DNA of 23,850 nt from Chloroflexota bacterium (GCA_024223125.1 JAAEOP010000409.1:1-23850), one strand, 5' to 3'; shown: positions 6,720 to 14,169, numbered from the stretch's first letter. Notes: generated by a model not told the origin, from the letters alone. Program-made: numbers and translations.

Positions 6720-9062
6720 CTACGATTTAACTTCATGCGACGGTGGCTTAAGGGTGCGCCGGTCTTCTAACCATTGGATACGCGCTTTTTCGGCTTCGCG
6801 GAAGGCTTGTGTTTTTCCGCTTAAGTATTGGTTGGGCCAATGTTGGCTATCATAATCGTAATGGGCGGATGCTTGCAAGGTGAAGTAAGGGTTTGTCAGA
6901 TGCGGCCGTGCCAAAGCTACCAGATCCGCGCGACCTTGTAATAGAATGGTGTTCACCTGGTCCGGAGTGGTAATAGCCCCCACAGACATGGTAGCGATAC
7001 CCACCTCATGACGCACTTTGTCGGCGAAAGGGGTTTGATACATACGGCCGTAAACCGGTTCCTGCTCCGGCACAGTCTGCCCAGTAGACACATCCATCAA
7101 ATCCACTCCAGCCTCCTTCAATAGCCAGGTCAGCTTCACCAAATCATCCCCTGGTAAACCGCCTGGAACCCAATCGGCCGCCGAAATACGCACCGACATT
7201 GGTTTATGATCCGGCCAGGCGGCGCGACACGCTTTGAACAATTCCAGCGGGAAACGCATCCGATTTTCAATCGGGCCGCCGTACTCATCCGTTCGTAAAT
7301 TGGTCAGGGGAGAAATGAAGCTGGCCAAGAGATAGCCATGCGCCATATGGATTTCCAGCATGTCAAACCCGGCTTCATCAGCATATTGGGTGGACTGTAC
7401 AAACTCGGATACAATGCGATCCATATCGGCGCGGGTCAGTTCGCGGGGGGTCTGACTTTCGCCGGGAAAATAGGGAATGGGCGAGGCGGATACAATAGGC
7501 CAATTTTCTTCTGGGTTGGGCAGCGGTTTGTCCCCTTCTTGCCATAAAAGTTGGGTGGAGCCTTTGCGACCAGCGTGGCCCAACTGCATACAAATTTTGG
7601 CCTGACTGTTTGTGTGTACAAAATCTACAATGCGCTTGAATTCATGGCATTGGGTTTCGTTCCACAAACCGGTGCATCCAGGGGTAATGCGAGCCTCCGG
7701 CGAGGGACAGGTCATCTCCACAAAAACAAGCCCCGCGCCGCCAATGGCCCGGCTGCTCAGGTGGACAAAATGCCAATCGTTGGGGATGCCATCTACGGCC
7801 GAATACTGCGCCATCGGCGACACTACCACCCGATTCTGCACAACCATATCACGCAAGCGAAACGGCGTAAACATGGGCGGTGTTTCCGGGAGCACGTCAA
7901 AGCCATCAGCTCGTATCTGGTTGATGAACCAGCGGTGGACAGGTTGCACAAATGTTTTATCCCGCACCGTCAACTCTTCAAAGGTTAAATTTTTGGAGCG
8001 GGACATAACGCCAAACGCAAATTGGAGTGGGTCTAACGCCCAATGCCACTCCATCGCTTCAAACCATTCTAAAGAGACGCTGGCTGTATGCTGCGTCTTG
8101 CCCACTTCTTCACGGCGATCACTGTCGTAAATGGCTAACGCGGCCATCAACGTCCCTGCCACCCGCATCGCTTCCAACAGAGAAATGGCATCTTCCATCG
8201 CCAGCTTGGTGCCGGAGCCAATAGAATAATGGGCTGTCGCTTTGGCATCACCCAAGAGAATAACCTTGTCCATGACCCAAGTTTCATTACTGATGGTGGG
8301 GAACTGCCGCCATAAAGAACGGTTATCCAGCAAAGGATGGCCGTCTAATTCCTGGGCAAAGATTTTTTCGATGATGGGGATATGTTCGCCGTCCCAATCG
8401 CTCAATTGGTCAAAGCCGAGTCCGTGCCAGGTGGCAGAGGGCATTTCGATGACCCAGGCGCTCAGTCCCGGTTCGTACTGGTAGCAGTGGGCGACGAGAG
8501 GGCCATGTTCTGTTTCCTGAAAAAAATAATCAAAGGCGTCCAGTTCACGAGTGGAGCCGAGCCAGCAAAAATAATTGTGACGCAGGTCTACGGCCGTGCC
8601 AAAATGATCCTTATGCGCTTCCCGAATCTTGCTGTTGATGCCATCGGCAGCCACGATGAGATCACTGCCAATGAATGGTTCCCGGGCGAGATATTCTGGC
8701 TCAAATTCATATTCAAAGTGCAGGGGAATGTCCAACTGACGGCACCGTTCCTGCAGCAAAATAAGCAGTGATTTGCGTGAACAACCGGCAAATCCATTAC
8801 CGGTGCAGCGGAATTTTTCACCCTTGAAGACGATTTCTACATCATCCCAATAAGCAAAGTTACGCCGGATAGCCTCGTAGCTAGGTTCATCGTACCCTTT
8901 GAAAATGCCTAATGTTTCATCGGAAAAAACCACCCCAAAGCCAAAGGTGTCATCGGCCCGGTTACGCTCGTAAACGGTGATGTCGTAGGTGGGCCACTCT
9001 TTTTTGAGAAGGACGGCCGTGTACAATCCGCCAGGGCCGCCTCCAATAATGGAAATTTTCAT
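6720..9062 (-). CDS. Fused FAD monooxygenase / old-yellow-enzyme: 2-aminobenzoyl-CoA monooxygenase/reductase or salicylyl-CoA 5-hydroxylase
   Basis: This 780-aa protein has two flavin domains. Residues 1 to about 375 are a group A aromatic hydroxylase with an N-terminal FAD motif (GGGPGG, 7-12), an FSDETL segment and a second FAD motif GDAKATAHYSIGSG. Residues from about 396 to 745 are an old-yellow-enzyme NAD(P)H:flavin oxidoreductase with SPMAQYS, LGHAGRKGS, the HMAHGYLLASFISPLTN active-site segment and RTDEYGG. This fusion is known for 2-aminobenzoyl-CoA monooxygenase/reductase, which hydroxylates C5 and then reduces the ring, and for proteins annotated as bifunctional salicylyl-CoA 5-hydroxylase. 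ATG 9062 puts the Rossmann strand KISIIGGG at the start as usual; GTG 9077 is an alternative. It heads an operon with the aryl-CoA ligase and diverges from the paaX-like gene. The exact substrate is inferred from context. Confidence 0.9.
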   Translation of the reverse strand: MKISIIGGGPGGLYTAVLLKKEWPTYDITVYERNRADDTFGFGVVFSDETLGIFKGYDEPSYEAIRRNFAYWDDVEIVFKGEKFRCTGNGFAGCSRKSLLILLQERCRQLDIPLHFEYEFEPEYLAREPFIGSDLIVAADGINSKIREAHKDHFGTAVDLRHNYFCWLGSTRELDAFDYFFQETEHGPLVAHCYQYEPGLSAWVIEMPSATWHGLGFDQLSDWDGEHIPIIEKIFAQELDGHPLLDNRSLWRQFPTISNETWVMDKVILLGDAKATAHYSIGSGTKLAMEDAISLLEAMRVAGTLMAALAIYDSDRREEVGKTQHTASVSLEWFEAMEWHWALDPLQFAFGVMSRSKNLTFEELTVRDKTFVQPVHRWFINQIRADGFDVLPETPPMFTPFRLRDMVVQNRVVVSPMAQYSAVDGIPNDWHFVHLSSRAIGGAGLVFVEMTCPSPEARITPGCTGLWNETQCHEFKRIVDFVHTNSQAKICMQLGHAGRKGSTQLLWQEGDKPLPNPEENWPIVSASPIPYFPGESQTPRELTRADMDRIVSEFVQSTQYADEAGFDMLEIHMAHGYLLASFISPLTNLRTDEYGGPIENRMRFPLELFKACRAAWPDHKPMSVRISAADWVPGGLPGDDLVKLTWLLKEAGVDLMDVSTGQTVPEQEPVYGRMYQTPFADKVRHEVGIATMSVGAITTPDQVNTILLQGRADLVALARPHLTNPYFTLQASAHYDYDSQHWPNQYLSGKTQAFREAEKARIQWLEDRRTLKPPSHEVKS

Positions 9063-9081
9063 TTGGATATAATTCACTTAT

Positions 9082-9111
9082 TTGACGGTCGTTGAAAATT
9101 TGTGTTATATT
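9082..9111 (+). promoter_or_regulatory. Promoter of the paaX-like gene
   Basis: TTGACG (9082-9087), an 18-base spacer and TATATT (9106-9111) form a good sigma-70-type promoter reading right. Its -10 box overlaps the -10 of the opposite promoter. The start site would be near 9118, giving a leader of about 105 bases that contains a hairpin. Confidence 0.55.
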
Positions 9112-9136
9112 TTAACGGCAATTGGAAGGGTGTCAA
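9109..9136 (-). promoter_or_regulatory. Promoter of the monooxygenase/reductase-ligase operon
   Basis: On the minus strand a consensus TTGACA (9136-9131) is separated by 16 bases from TAAAAT (9114-9109). Transcription should start near 9102, about 40 bases before ATG 9062. It faces and overlaps the paaX promoter, so the two cannot both be occupied by polymerase at once, and a repressor bound here would control both directions. Confidence 0.65.
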
Positions 9137-9151
9137 CCCAAAATTGAGATG

Positions 9152-9210
9152 AAAAAACCGATTTCTGTTGTCGAGAAGCGGCCGTCCATTTGGAAAGAAA
9201 TCGGGTTTTT
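9152..9210. repeat. Long hairpin in the paaX leader
   Basis: AAAAAACCGATTTCT (9152-9166) pairs with AGAAATCGGGTTTTT (9196-9210), about 14 pairs with one bulged G and a 29-base loop that contains CGGCCG. The core CCGATTTCT...AGAAATYGG is shared with the palindrome at 15538-15572, which points to a dispersed repeat family. The right arm ends in TTTTT, so it could also work as a weak terminator or attenuator before the start codon. Confidence 0.6.
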
Positions 9211-9223
9211 GAGTAAACTCAAA
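9208..9223. promoter_or_regulatory. Inverted repeat over the paaX start codon
   Basis: TTTGAG-TAAA-CTCAAA (9208-9223) is a perfect 6-bp inverted repeat whose last A is the first base of the ATG. No Shine-Dalgarno is visible before this start. It may be an operator for autoregulation or a structure that hides the start codon; it is short enough to be chance. Confidence 0.35.
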
Positions 9224-10059
9224 TGCTGAATAATATCGAACGGGTCACACGGCCGTCACAAAGTACACAATTCTATCTGTTCAATCTCTTTGCCGACTAT
9301 ATTGTGCCGCGTGACGGCCGTATCTGGACCAATGATTTATTGTATTTGTTAGATTTGTTGGGCGTCAGTGAACGAGCCGCCCGCACAGCCCTTTCACGCA
9401 TGAAGCTGCAAGGTTGGTTTACAACGCACAAAGATGGCCGTCGTACCCAATATGAAATCACGCCCCTCGGCCAGGCAATTTTGGAAGAGGGGGACAAACG
9501 AATTTTTGAAGAACCGTTTACAGATTGGGACGGTCATTGGCATCTGGTAGTGTATTCTCTGCCGGAAGCACATCGTAAATTACGCAATGAACTGCGTAAA
9601 AAGTTAATATGGTTTGGCTTTGGGAGATTGTCGCCCGGTTCATGGGTATCGGCGCGAGATTGGGTAGCGGAGTTAACGGCCGTTTGCCAAAGTTTAGATG
9701 TAAGCGAGTATGTGACTATGTTTACGGCCGTTACCGCCAACGACACCAATCTCATCCAACAATGTTGGGACATTTCTGCGCTGGCAGCCGATTACCAAAC
9801 CTTCATCCAACGCCATCAGTCAGAATATGACGCCATCCAATCAGGCCAACAAACCCTTTCCCCAGAAGATTGTTTTGTACAGCGCTTCTGTCTGACTTAT
9901 CATTTCCAACGATTTCCTCTCAAAGACCCTAATCTCCCCGCTGCCCTACTGCCGGATGATTGGATCGGCTATACTGCCCACACCCTGTTCCGCCAATACC
10001 GACAACTTCTAAATGTGGGTATGGGGGATTTTATTGATGACGTAATCCGTGATTCGTAA
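9223..10059 (+). CDS. PaaX-family transcriptional regulator
   Basis: This 278-aa regulator has the PaaX architecture. An N-terminal winged helix covers roughly residues 10-90 (TQFYLFNLFADYIVPRDGRI, VSERAARTALSRMKLQGWF, GRRTQYEITPLGQAIL). A central ferredoxin-like domain starts at about 100 (WDGHWHLVVYSLPEAHRKLR, LRKKLIWFGFGRLSPGSWVS), and a C-terminal domain contains CFVQRFCLTYHFQRFPLKDP and LPDDWIG. E. coli PaaX represses phenylacetate catabolism and is released by phenylacetyl-CoA. By position, this one probably represses the aryl-CoA genes on either side and responds to an aryl-CoA such as 2-aminobenzoyl-CoA; the ligand is inferred. It is divergent from the fused monooxygenase/reductase, with overlapping promoters. 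The last codons (VIRDS) lie inside the GTAATC-type spacer repeat, so the C-terminal tip may derive from repeat DNA. Confidence 0.92.
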   Translation: MLNNIERVTRPSQSTQFYLFNLFADYIVPRDGRIWTNDLLYLLDLLGVSERAARTALSRMKLQGWFTTHKDGRRTQYEITPLGQAILEEGDKRIFEEPFTDWDGHWHLVVYSLPEAHRKLRNELRKKLIWFGFGRLSPGSWVSARDWVAELTAVCQSLDVSEYVTMFTAVTANDTNLIQQCWDISALAADYQTFIQRHQSEYDAIQSGQQTLSPEDCFVQRFCLTYHFQRFPLKDPNLPAALLPDDWIGYTAHTLFRQYRQLLNVGMGDFIDDVIRDS

Positions 10060-10090
10060 TCTGTAATCCGAATACGGATTACAGATTACG
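10055..10090. repeat. Perfect 16-bp hairpin after paaX-like gene
   Basis: CGTAATCTGTAATCCG (10055-10070) and CGGATTACAGATTACG (10075-10090) are perfect complements around a 4-base loop AATA. Each arm is itself built from a repeated GTAATC word. The hairpin includes the paaX stop codon and ends 15 bases before ATG 10106. There is no T-run, so it is not a standard terminator; it may stabilise or separate the two messages. Confidence 0.8.
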
Positions 10091-10105
10091 GAAAACGAGG
10101 CAACC

Positions 10106-10894
10106 ATGTACGACTTCCTCTACGATATATCCGAAGGTGTAGCCACTATCACCTTTAACCGGCCAGATGTGTTGAACGCGCTGACGTTTGACATTTACGC
10201 TCAATTCCGGGATTTAATAGAAGCGCTGCGTTACGACGACGCTGTTAAAGTCATTGTCCTCACCGGAGCCGGACGAGCTTTTTGCTCCGGCGGCGATGTG
10301 TACGACATCATCGGCGAACTGTTTGAGCAGGATGTGAAAGGACATCTGGACTTTACAAGGATGACGGGCGCAGTGGTGTTTAATATGCGTAGCCTGGACA
10401 AACCGATCATCGCCGCTCTAAACGGTACAACGGCCGGGGCCGGGGCCGTCATCGCGTTGGCCTCCGATTTGCGGATTGCCAGCGAAGTTGCCAGTTTCCG
10501 TTTTCTCTTTACCGGGGTTGGCCTAACAGGAGCGGACATGGGGGCAGCGTATTTGTTGCCGCGCATTGTGGGCATGGGTCGGGCAACGGAGATTTTGCTG
10601 TTTGGGGATAAGGTGACGGCCGTAGAAGCCGAACGTATCGGTCTGGTCAACAAAATCACTGCCCCAGAAGAACTACTGTCCACCGCGCAAGAATGGGCGG
10701 CACGATTGGCGGCCGGGCCAACCACTTCCATCAGCATGACCAAACGGCTACTCAACAACGAATGGAACATGGACCTGGCTTCGGCCATCGAATCAGAAGC
10801 GCAGGCCCAGGCACTTATGCTCATGGGCGAAGATCATCGTATTTTTTATGAGGCATTTAAGGAGAAAGCAAAACCTGAATTCATAGGACGTTAG
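10106..10894 (+). CDS. Crotonase-family protein, probable enoyl-CoA hydratase of the aryl-CoA pathway
   Basis: This 262-aa crotonase has FNRPDVLNALTF (17-28), the oxyanion motif AFCSGGDVYDI (58-68), and LNGTTAGAGAVIALASDLRI (105-124). At the position of the first catalytic Glu of classic hydratases there is Val115. The second site lies in FLFTGVGLTGADMGAAYLLPRIVGMG (134-159), which has Asp144 but no Glu. The GL-x-G-x-D-M-G form occurs in a subgroup of crotonases that probably use a different acid, so the exact reaction (hydration, hydrolysis of a ring ketone, isomerisation) is open. GAGG lies 6-10 bases before ATG 10106. It begins the plus-strand run with the RidA-like gene and two acyl-CoA dehydrogenases, consistent with downstream processing of the ring product. 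Confidence 0.88.
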   Translation: MYDFLYDISEGVATITFNRPDVLNALTFDIYAQFRDLIEALRYDDAVKVIVLTGAGRAFCSGGDVYDIIGELFEQDVKGHLDFTRMTGAVVFNMRSLDKPIIAALNGTTAGAGAVIALASDLRIASEVASFRFLFTGVGLTGADMGAAYLLPRIVGMGRATEILLFGDKVTAVEAERIGLVNKITAPEELLSTAQEWAARLAAGPTTSISMTKRLLNNEWNMDLASAIESEAQAQALMLMGEDHRIFYEAFKEKAKPEFIGR

Positions 10895-10897
10895 CTC

Positions 10898-10957
10898 GTA
10901 TTCCGTGACCCGTAATCCGTAAACCGTAATTCGGAACACGGAACACGGAACACGGAG
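10898..10957. repeat. Spacer repeats: three CGGAACA units and a GTATTCCGTG inverted repeat
   Basis: Three tandem 7-bp units CGGAACA (10932-10952) follow several CCGTAA words. GTATTCCGTG (from 10898) can pair with CACGGAACAC downstream with one mismatch. The RidA Shine-Dalgarno GGAG (10954-10957) is the degenerate fourth repeat unit, so the repeat itself supplies the ribosome site 4 bases before ATG 10962. Confidence 0.65.
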
Positions 10958-10961
10958 AATA

Positions 10962-11360
10962 ATGAGTAAACAACTAATCAACCCAACCCAACTTGTACCC
11001 CCACGCGGCTTTAATCATGGCGTTTTGTGCAGCGGTGGGCAAACTTTATTTTTGGCCGGACAGGACGCAACGGGGGCTAACGGCCGTATTGTACCCGGTG
11101 ATGTCGTCGCCCAATATGAACAAGTGCTGCTCAATCTTAAAGCGGTGGTGGAAACGGCCGGCGGCCAGACAAGCGACATCGTTAAGCTGAACATCTTCGT
11201 CAAAGATCGAGATGCGTATGTGAGCAAGCTGCGGGAACTCGGCCGTGTTCACAAAACCATTTTCGGCGATCATTACCCGGCCATGGCCCTATTTGAAGTA
11301 AACGCCTTCTTCCATTCCGAAGCATTGATTGAACTGGAAGGTTTCGCCTATATTGATTAG
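10962..11360 (+). CDS. RidA/YjgF-family protein, possible enamine deaminase of the pathway
   Basis: This 132-aa protein has the RidA (YjgF/YER057c/UK114) fold and length: FLAGQDATGANGRIVPGDV (30-48), QYEQVLLNLKAVVETAGG (51-68), DIVKLNIFVKD (72-82), and HYPAMALFEVNAFFHSEALI then ELEGFAYID at the end. Canonical RidA hydrolyses 2-aminoacrylate-type imines to ketoacid and ammonia and needs Arg105. The aligned position here is Met108, so it is outside the canonical group, while Glu124 near the end is kept. Among aryl-CoA genes, a sensible proposal is deamination of the enamine 2-amino-5-oxocyclohex-1-enecarboxyl-CoA made by 2-aminobenzoyl-CoA monooxygenase/reductase. That is an inference from chemistry and neighbourhood, not proven. 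Confidence 0.87.
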   Translation: MSKQLINPTQLVPPRGFNHGVLCSGGQTLFLAGQDATGANGRIVPGDVVAQYEQVLLNLKAVVETAGGQTSDIVKLNIFVKDRDAYVSKLRELGRVHKTIFGDHYPAMALFEVNAFFHSEALIELEGFAYID

Positions 11361-11374
11361 AGTTGCAAATTACA

Positions 11375-11424
11375 AGTCAATGTCATTAACTACCCGTTTT
11401 AAAAAAGCCTTAATGACATTGACT
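11375..11424. repeat. Perfect 15-bp inverted repeat before the first acyl-CoA dehydrogenase
   Basis: AGTCAATGTCATTAA (11375-11389) and TTAATGACATTGACT (11410-11424) are perfect complements around a 20-base loop. The repeat ends 13 bases before ATG 11438. That gene has no visible Shine-Dalgarno, so the hairpin may matter for its expression, either as an operator or as an RNA structure. Confidence 0.75.
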
Positions 11425-11437
11425 CGCCACTCGCACC

Positions 11438-12586
11438 ATGAACTTTGAATTAACCGCCCAACAAAAAGAAATCCAACAAATGGCCCGGCAGTTTGCGCAA
11501 GAAGAAGTAGCCCCGCTGGCTCGTGAAACAGACGAAAGCGGCGAATTTCCCATCCATCTGGTGAAACGTATGGGGGAACTGGGTTTTCTTTGCGGCACAA
11601 TTGATCCCAGGTATGGCGGCCGTGGCCTGGACTATCTCAGCTACACCTTCATCTCAGAAGAGTTGGGCCAGGCTGATTCCTCTGTGCGCGGTTTTTTGGC
11701 CGTGCATGGCAGTCTGGTTTCGTTATGCATCAATGATTGGGGCACGGAAGAACAAAAGCAGACCTATCTGCCCCAATTGGCAACCGGCGACCTCATCGGC
11801 TGTTACTGCCTGACCGAACCGAACGCCGGATCAGATGTGGCCAGCATGGAAAGCGCCGTGCGCGAAGAAGCTGACGCTTACGTGATTAACGGCGAGAAAA
11901 TCTGGATTACAAATGGGGAAATTGCCGATGTGGCCCTGGTGTTTGCCACTATTGACCGCGACAAGCGACATGGGGGTATTTGCGCCTTCATCGTGCCCAC
12001 AGACACGCCTGGTTTTCACCGTGAACCCATGCCGGGCAAGGAACTCGGCCATCGCTCTTCTAGCCATGCCCACATTACGTTTCAGGAGATGCGCGTCCCC
12101 AAAGAAGCGCTGTTGGGTCAGGTTGGCGCAGGGTTTAAGGTGGGGATGAGCGCATTGGATCACGGCCGTCTGGGCGTAGCGGCCGGCGCGGTAGGCATTG
12201 CTCAGGCGTGCCTGGATGCGTCGGTGGATTTTACCCGCAACCGGCGGCAGTTTGGGCAGCGTATTGGCGATTTCCAGATGGTACAGGCCGCCATTGCCGA
12301 CATGGCGGCCGATATTGAAGCGGCCCGTATGCTCGTCTACAAAGCAGCCTGGATGAAGGAAAAGGGCCAACCCACTACCCGCCACACATCCATCGCCAAA
12401 CTATTTGCTACGGAAACGGCCGCGCGGGCAGCCAATGAAGCGGTTCTTTTGCATGGCGGCCGTGGCTACAGCAACGAATTTCCTGTCGAACGCTTCTACC
12501 GGGACATCAAAGGATTACAAATTTACGAAGGCACTTCTTACATTCAACGTATTGTTATCGCCCGTGATATAATCGGCCGTGAATAA
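11438..12586 (+). CDS. Acyl-CoA dehydrogenase
   Basis: This 382-aa flavoprotein should introduce an alpha-beta double bond in an acyl-CoA and pass electrons to ETF. Family signatures include CYCLTEPNAGSDVASM (the acyl-CoA/FAD signature 1 type), GEKIWITNG, the middle beta domain, RRQFGQRIGDFQMVQAAIAD, LHGGRGYSNEFPVERFYRD and IYEGTSYIQR with the catalytic base Glu364. A Glu at this site is typical of short-chain, medium-chain and aryl-acyl enzymes. In this setting it may oxidise a ring or ring-opened CoA ester; the substrate cannot be named. It is followed after 79 bases by a second paralogous dehydrogenase, a duplication seen in aromatic-CoA clusters. There is no Shine-Dalgarno, but the ATG matches the family start MNFELTAQQKEIQQMARQFA. 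Confidence 0.93.
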   Translation: MNFELTAQQKEIQQMARQFAQEEVAPLARETDESGEFPIHLVKRMGELGFLCGTIDPRYGGRGLDYLSYTFISEELGQADSSVRGFLAVHGSLVSLCINDWGTEEQKQTYLPQLATGDLIGCYCLTEPNAGSDVASMESAVREEADAYVINGEKIWITNGEIADVALVFATIDRDKRHGGICAFIVPTDTPGFHREPMPGKELGHRSSSHAHITFQEMRVPKEALLGQVGAGFKVGMSALDHGRLGVAAGAVGIAQACLDASVDFTRNRRQFGQRIGDFQMVQAAIADMAADIEAARMLVYKAAWMKEKGQPTTRHTSIAKLFATETAARAANEAVLLHGGRGYSNEFPVERFYRDIKGLQIYEGTSYIQRIVIARDIIGRE

Positions 12587-12589
12587 ACA

Positions 12590-12628
12590 GTAATTGAGTA
12601 ACTGATAATTACCCATTTACTCAATTAC
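12590..12628. repeat. 12-bp inverted repeat between the two acyl-CoA dehydrogenases
   Basis: GTAATTGAGTAA (12590-12601) and TTACTCAATTAC (12617-12628) are perfect complements with a 15-base loop. The spacer continues with more ATTACCCAAT words up to the Shine-Dalgarno of the next gene. Confidence 0.65.
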
Positions 12629-12665
12629 ATAATTACCCAATCTCCCAATTACTTACGAGGACAAA

Positions 12666-13868
12666 ATGGATTTCCAACTAAACGATGACCACAAAATGAT
12701 CGAGCAAACAGTATACAATTTCGCTCGCAATGAAATCATGCCCATCATCACAGAGCATGATCGCAGCCATACCTTCCCCAGCGAACTATTGCCCAAAATG
12801 GCCGAGCTTGGCTTTTTGGGCATCTGCCTGCCGGTTAAATACGGCGGCGCGGGCATGGATTACATCTCCCTGGGGATCCTTTCTGAAGGGCTGGAATTTG
12901 GCGATTCCTCCGTGCGCGAGACAATTGCCGTCCATCTGGGGCTGCACGCCCTGCCCATCTTCCAATGGGGAACTGAGGAACAAAAGCAAACCTTCCTGCC
13001 CCCACTGGCAACGGGTGAAAAAATGGCCTGCTTTGGTCTGACAGAGCCGGGCGCCGGCTCTGACGTGGCCGGAATGAACAGCCGCGCTCGTAAAGATGGG
13101 AACGATTACATTCTCAATGGCGAAAAGATGTGGATTACTCTGGCAGATGTAGCCGACCGCTTCCTGGCCTTTGCAAAAACTGATCCGGACAAAGGAACAC
13201 GGGGTATTACAGCCTTTGTTTTAGAACGAGGTTGGAAGGGGTTAACTACGGGCACGATTGAAGGCAAAATGGGGGTTCATGCCAGCAATACTGGTTGGTT
13301 TAATATGGCCGATGTGCGTGTCCCTGCCAGCCACCGTCTGGGTGCAGAAGGCGAAGGGTTCAAGATTGCAATGAGCGCCCTGGACAATGCCCGTTATGGG
13401 GTAGCGGCCGGAGCCGTGGGTATCATGAAGGCATGTCTGGAAGAATCCATTCGTTATGCCAAAGAGCGTAAAACCTTTGGCAAACCCATTGCTGAATATC
13501 AACTGATTCAGCAAATGCTGGCTCACATACAGCAAAGCATTGACATCGGCCAACTTTTAGTGTGGAAAGCGGGCTGGCTGAAAAACCAGGGCATCCGCAA
13601 TACCCGCGAAACGAGTATGGCAAAATGGTATTGCACCGAAGCGGCTAATCGGGCGGCGAATGATGCGGTGCAAATTCATGGCGCTTATGGTTATTCTGAT
13701 GAGTACAACGTGGAACGCCATCTGCGGAATACGAAGAGTGCTGTTATTTATGAAGGCACATCCCAAATTCACACCTTGATGCAAGCGGCGTATGCGCTGG
13801 GCAATCGCAAAACAAAACCGATGCGGTGTGAGCTACCGGCATATGATCCGGCGGTGTGGGAGGAGTAG
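12666..13868 (+). CDS. Acyl-CoA dehydrogenase (second copy)
   Basis: This 400-aa acyl-CoA dehydrogenase is a diverged paralogue of the one before it. Signatures are [31 protein letters not shown], an [18 protein letters not shown] helix, [19 protein letters not shown] and [20 protein letters not shown] with catalytic Glu363. GAGG lies 7 bases before ATG 12666. About 20 extra residues at the C-terminus ([17 protein letters not shown]) go beyond the first copy and are of the type found in glutaryl-CoA-like and aryl-pathway dehydrogenases. It probably acts on a different intermediate of the same CoA-ester pathway and donates electrons to ETF. It is the last gene of the plus-strand catabolic run; a MITE-like insertion starts 10 bases after its stop. 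Confidence 0.93.
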   Translation: MDFQLNDDHKMIEQTVYNFARNEIMPIITEHDRSHTFPSELLPKMAELGFLGICLPVKYGGAGMDYISLGILSEGLEFGDSSVRETIAVHLGLHALPIFQWGTEEQKQTFLPPLATGEKMACFGLTEPGAGSDVAGMNSRARKDGNDYILNGEKMWITLADVADRFLAFAKTDPDKGTRGITAFVLERGWKGLTTGTIEGKMGVHASNTGWFNMADVRVPASHRLGAEGEGFKIAMSALDNARYGVAAGAVGIMKACLEESIRYAKERKTFGKPIAEYQLIQQMLAHIQQSIDIGQLLVWKAGWLKNQGIRNTRETSMAKWYCTEAANRAANDAVQIHGAYGYSDEYNVERHLRNTKSAVIYEGTSQIHTLMQAAYALGNRKTKPMRCELPAYDPAVWEE

Positions 13869-13878
13869 TAGTTTGCAG

Positions 13879-13973
13879 GTAACCATTCAGGTACCCGGCA
13901 CTTCATTACCAAGTCTACTGGAGTAGCACACTCGTTTATAAGTGCCGGGCACCTTGGGGGAGTGAATGGTTAC
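13879..13973. mobile_element. 95-bp MITE-like palindromic element with 8-bp target duplication
   Basis: The element starts with GTAACCATTCA and ends with its exact complement TGAATGGTTAC (13963-13973). Inside, GGTACCCGGCACTT (13890-13903) pairs with AAGTGCCGGGCACC (13940-13953) with one G-T pair; nine extra bases lie between the two stems on the right side. The element is flanked directly by identical 8-bp direct repeats GTTTGCAG at 13871-13878 and 13974-13981. Terminal inverted repeats with an abutting target duplication indicate transposition by an enzyme supplied elsewhere. It carries no gene. It may also serve as a transcript-ending hairpin for the catabolic operon. Confidence 0.75.
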
Positions 13974-14128
13974 GTTTGCAGTGTACAGTGTTCAGTTTTC
14001 AGGTACGGCTACTGACAACTGAACACCAGAAGTTTAACGGGGATTTCGACGATGAAGGTGGAACCTTTTTGAGGTTCGCTGTGGACGGAGAGTTGTCCAT
14101 CCATCATCTGGCAGTACTATCGAGGGTA

Positions 14129-14166
14129 TACTTCCAAAAATGCTCAACTAAAAATAACTGGAAGTA
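14129..14166. repeat. Short inverted repeat before the transposase remnant
   Basis: TACTTCCA (14129-14136) pairs with TGGAAGTA (14159-14166), ending 3 bases before ATG 14170. It overlaps an ATAACTGGAA word (14154-14163) whose complement TTCCAGTTAT recurs at 15190-15199 beyond the remnant; these could be worn ends of the element. Confidence 0.35.
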
Positions 14167-14169
14167 CTC

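Noticed and set aside
10055..10090. Perfect hairpin considered as a Rho-independent terminator
   Set aside because: No T-run follows on either strand, and it is followed at once by the ribosome site of the next gene.
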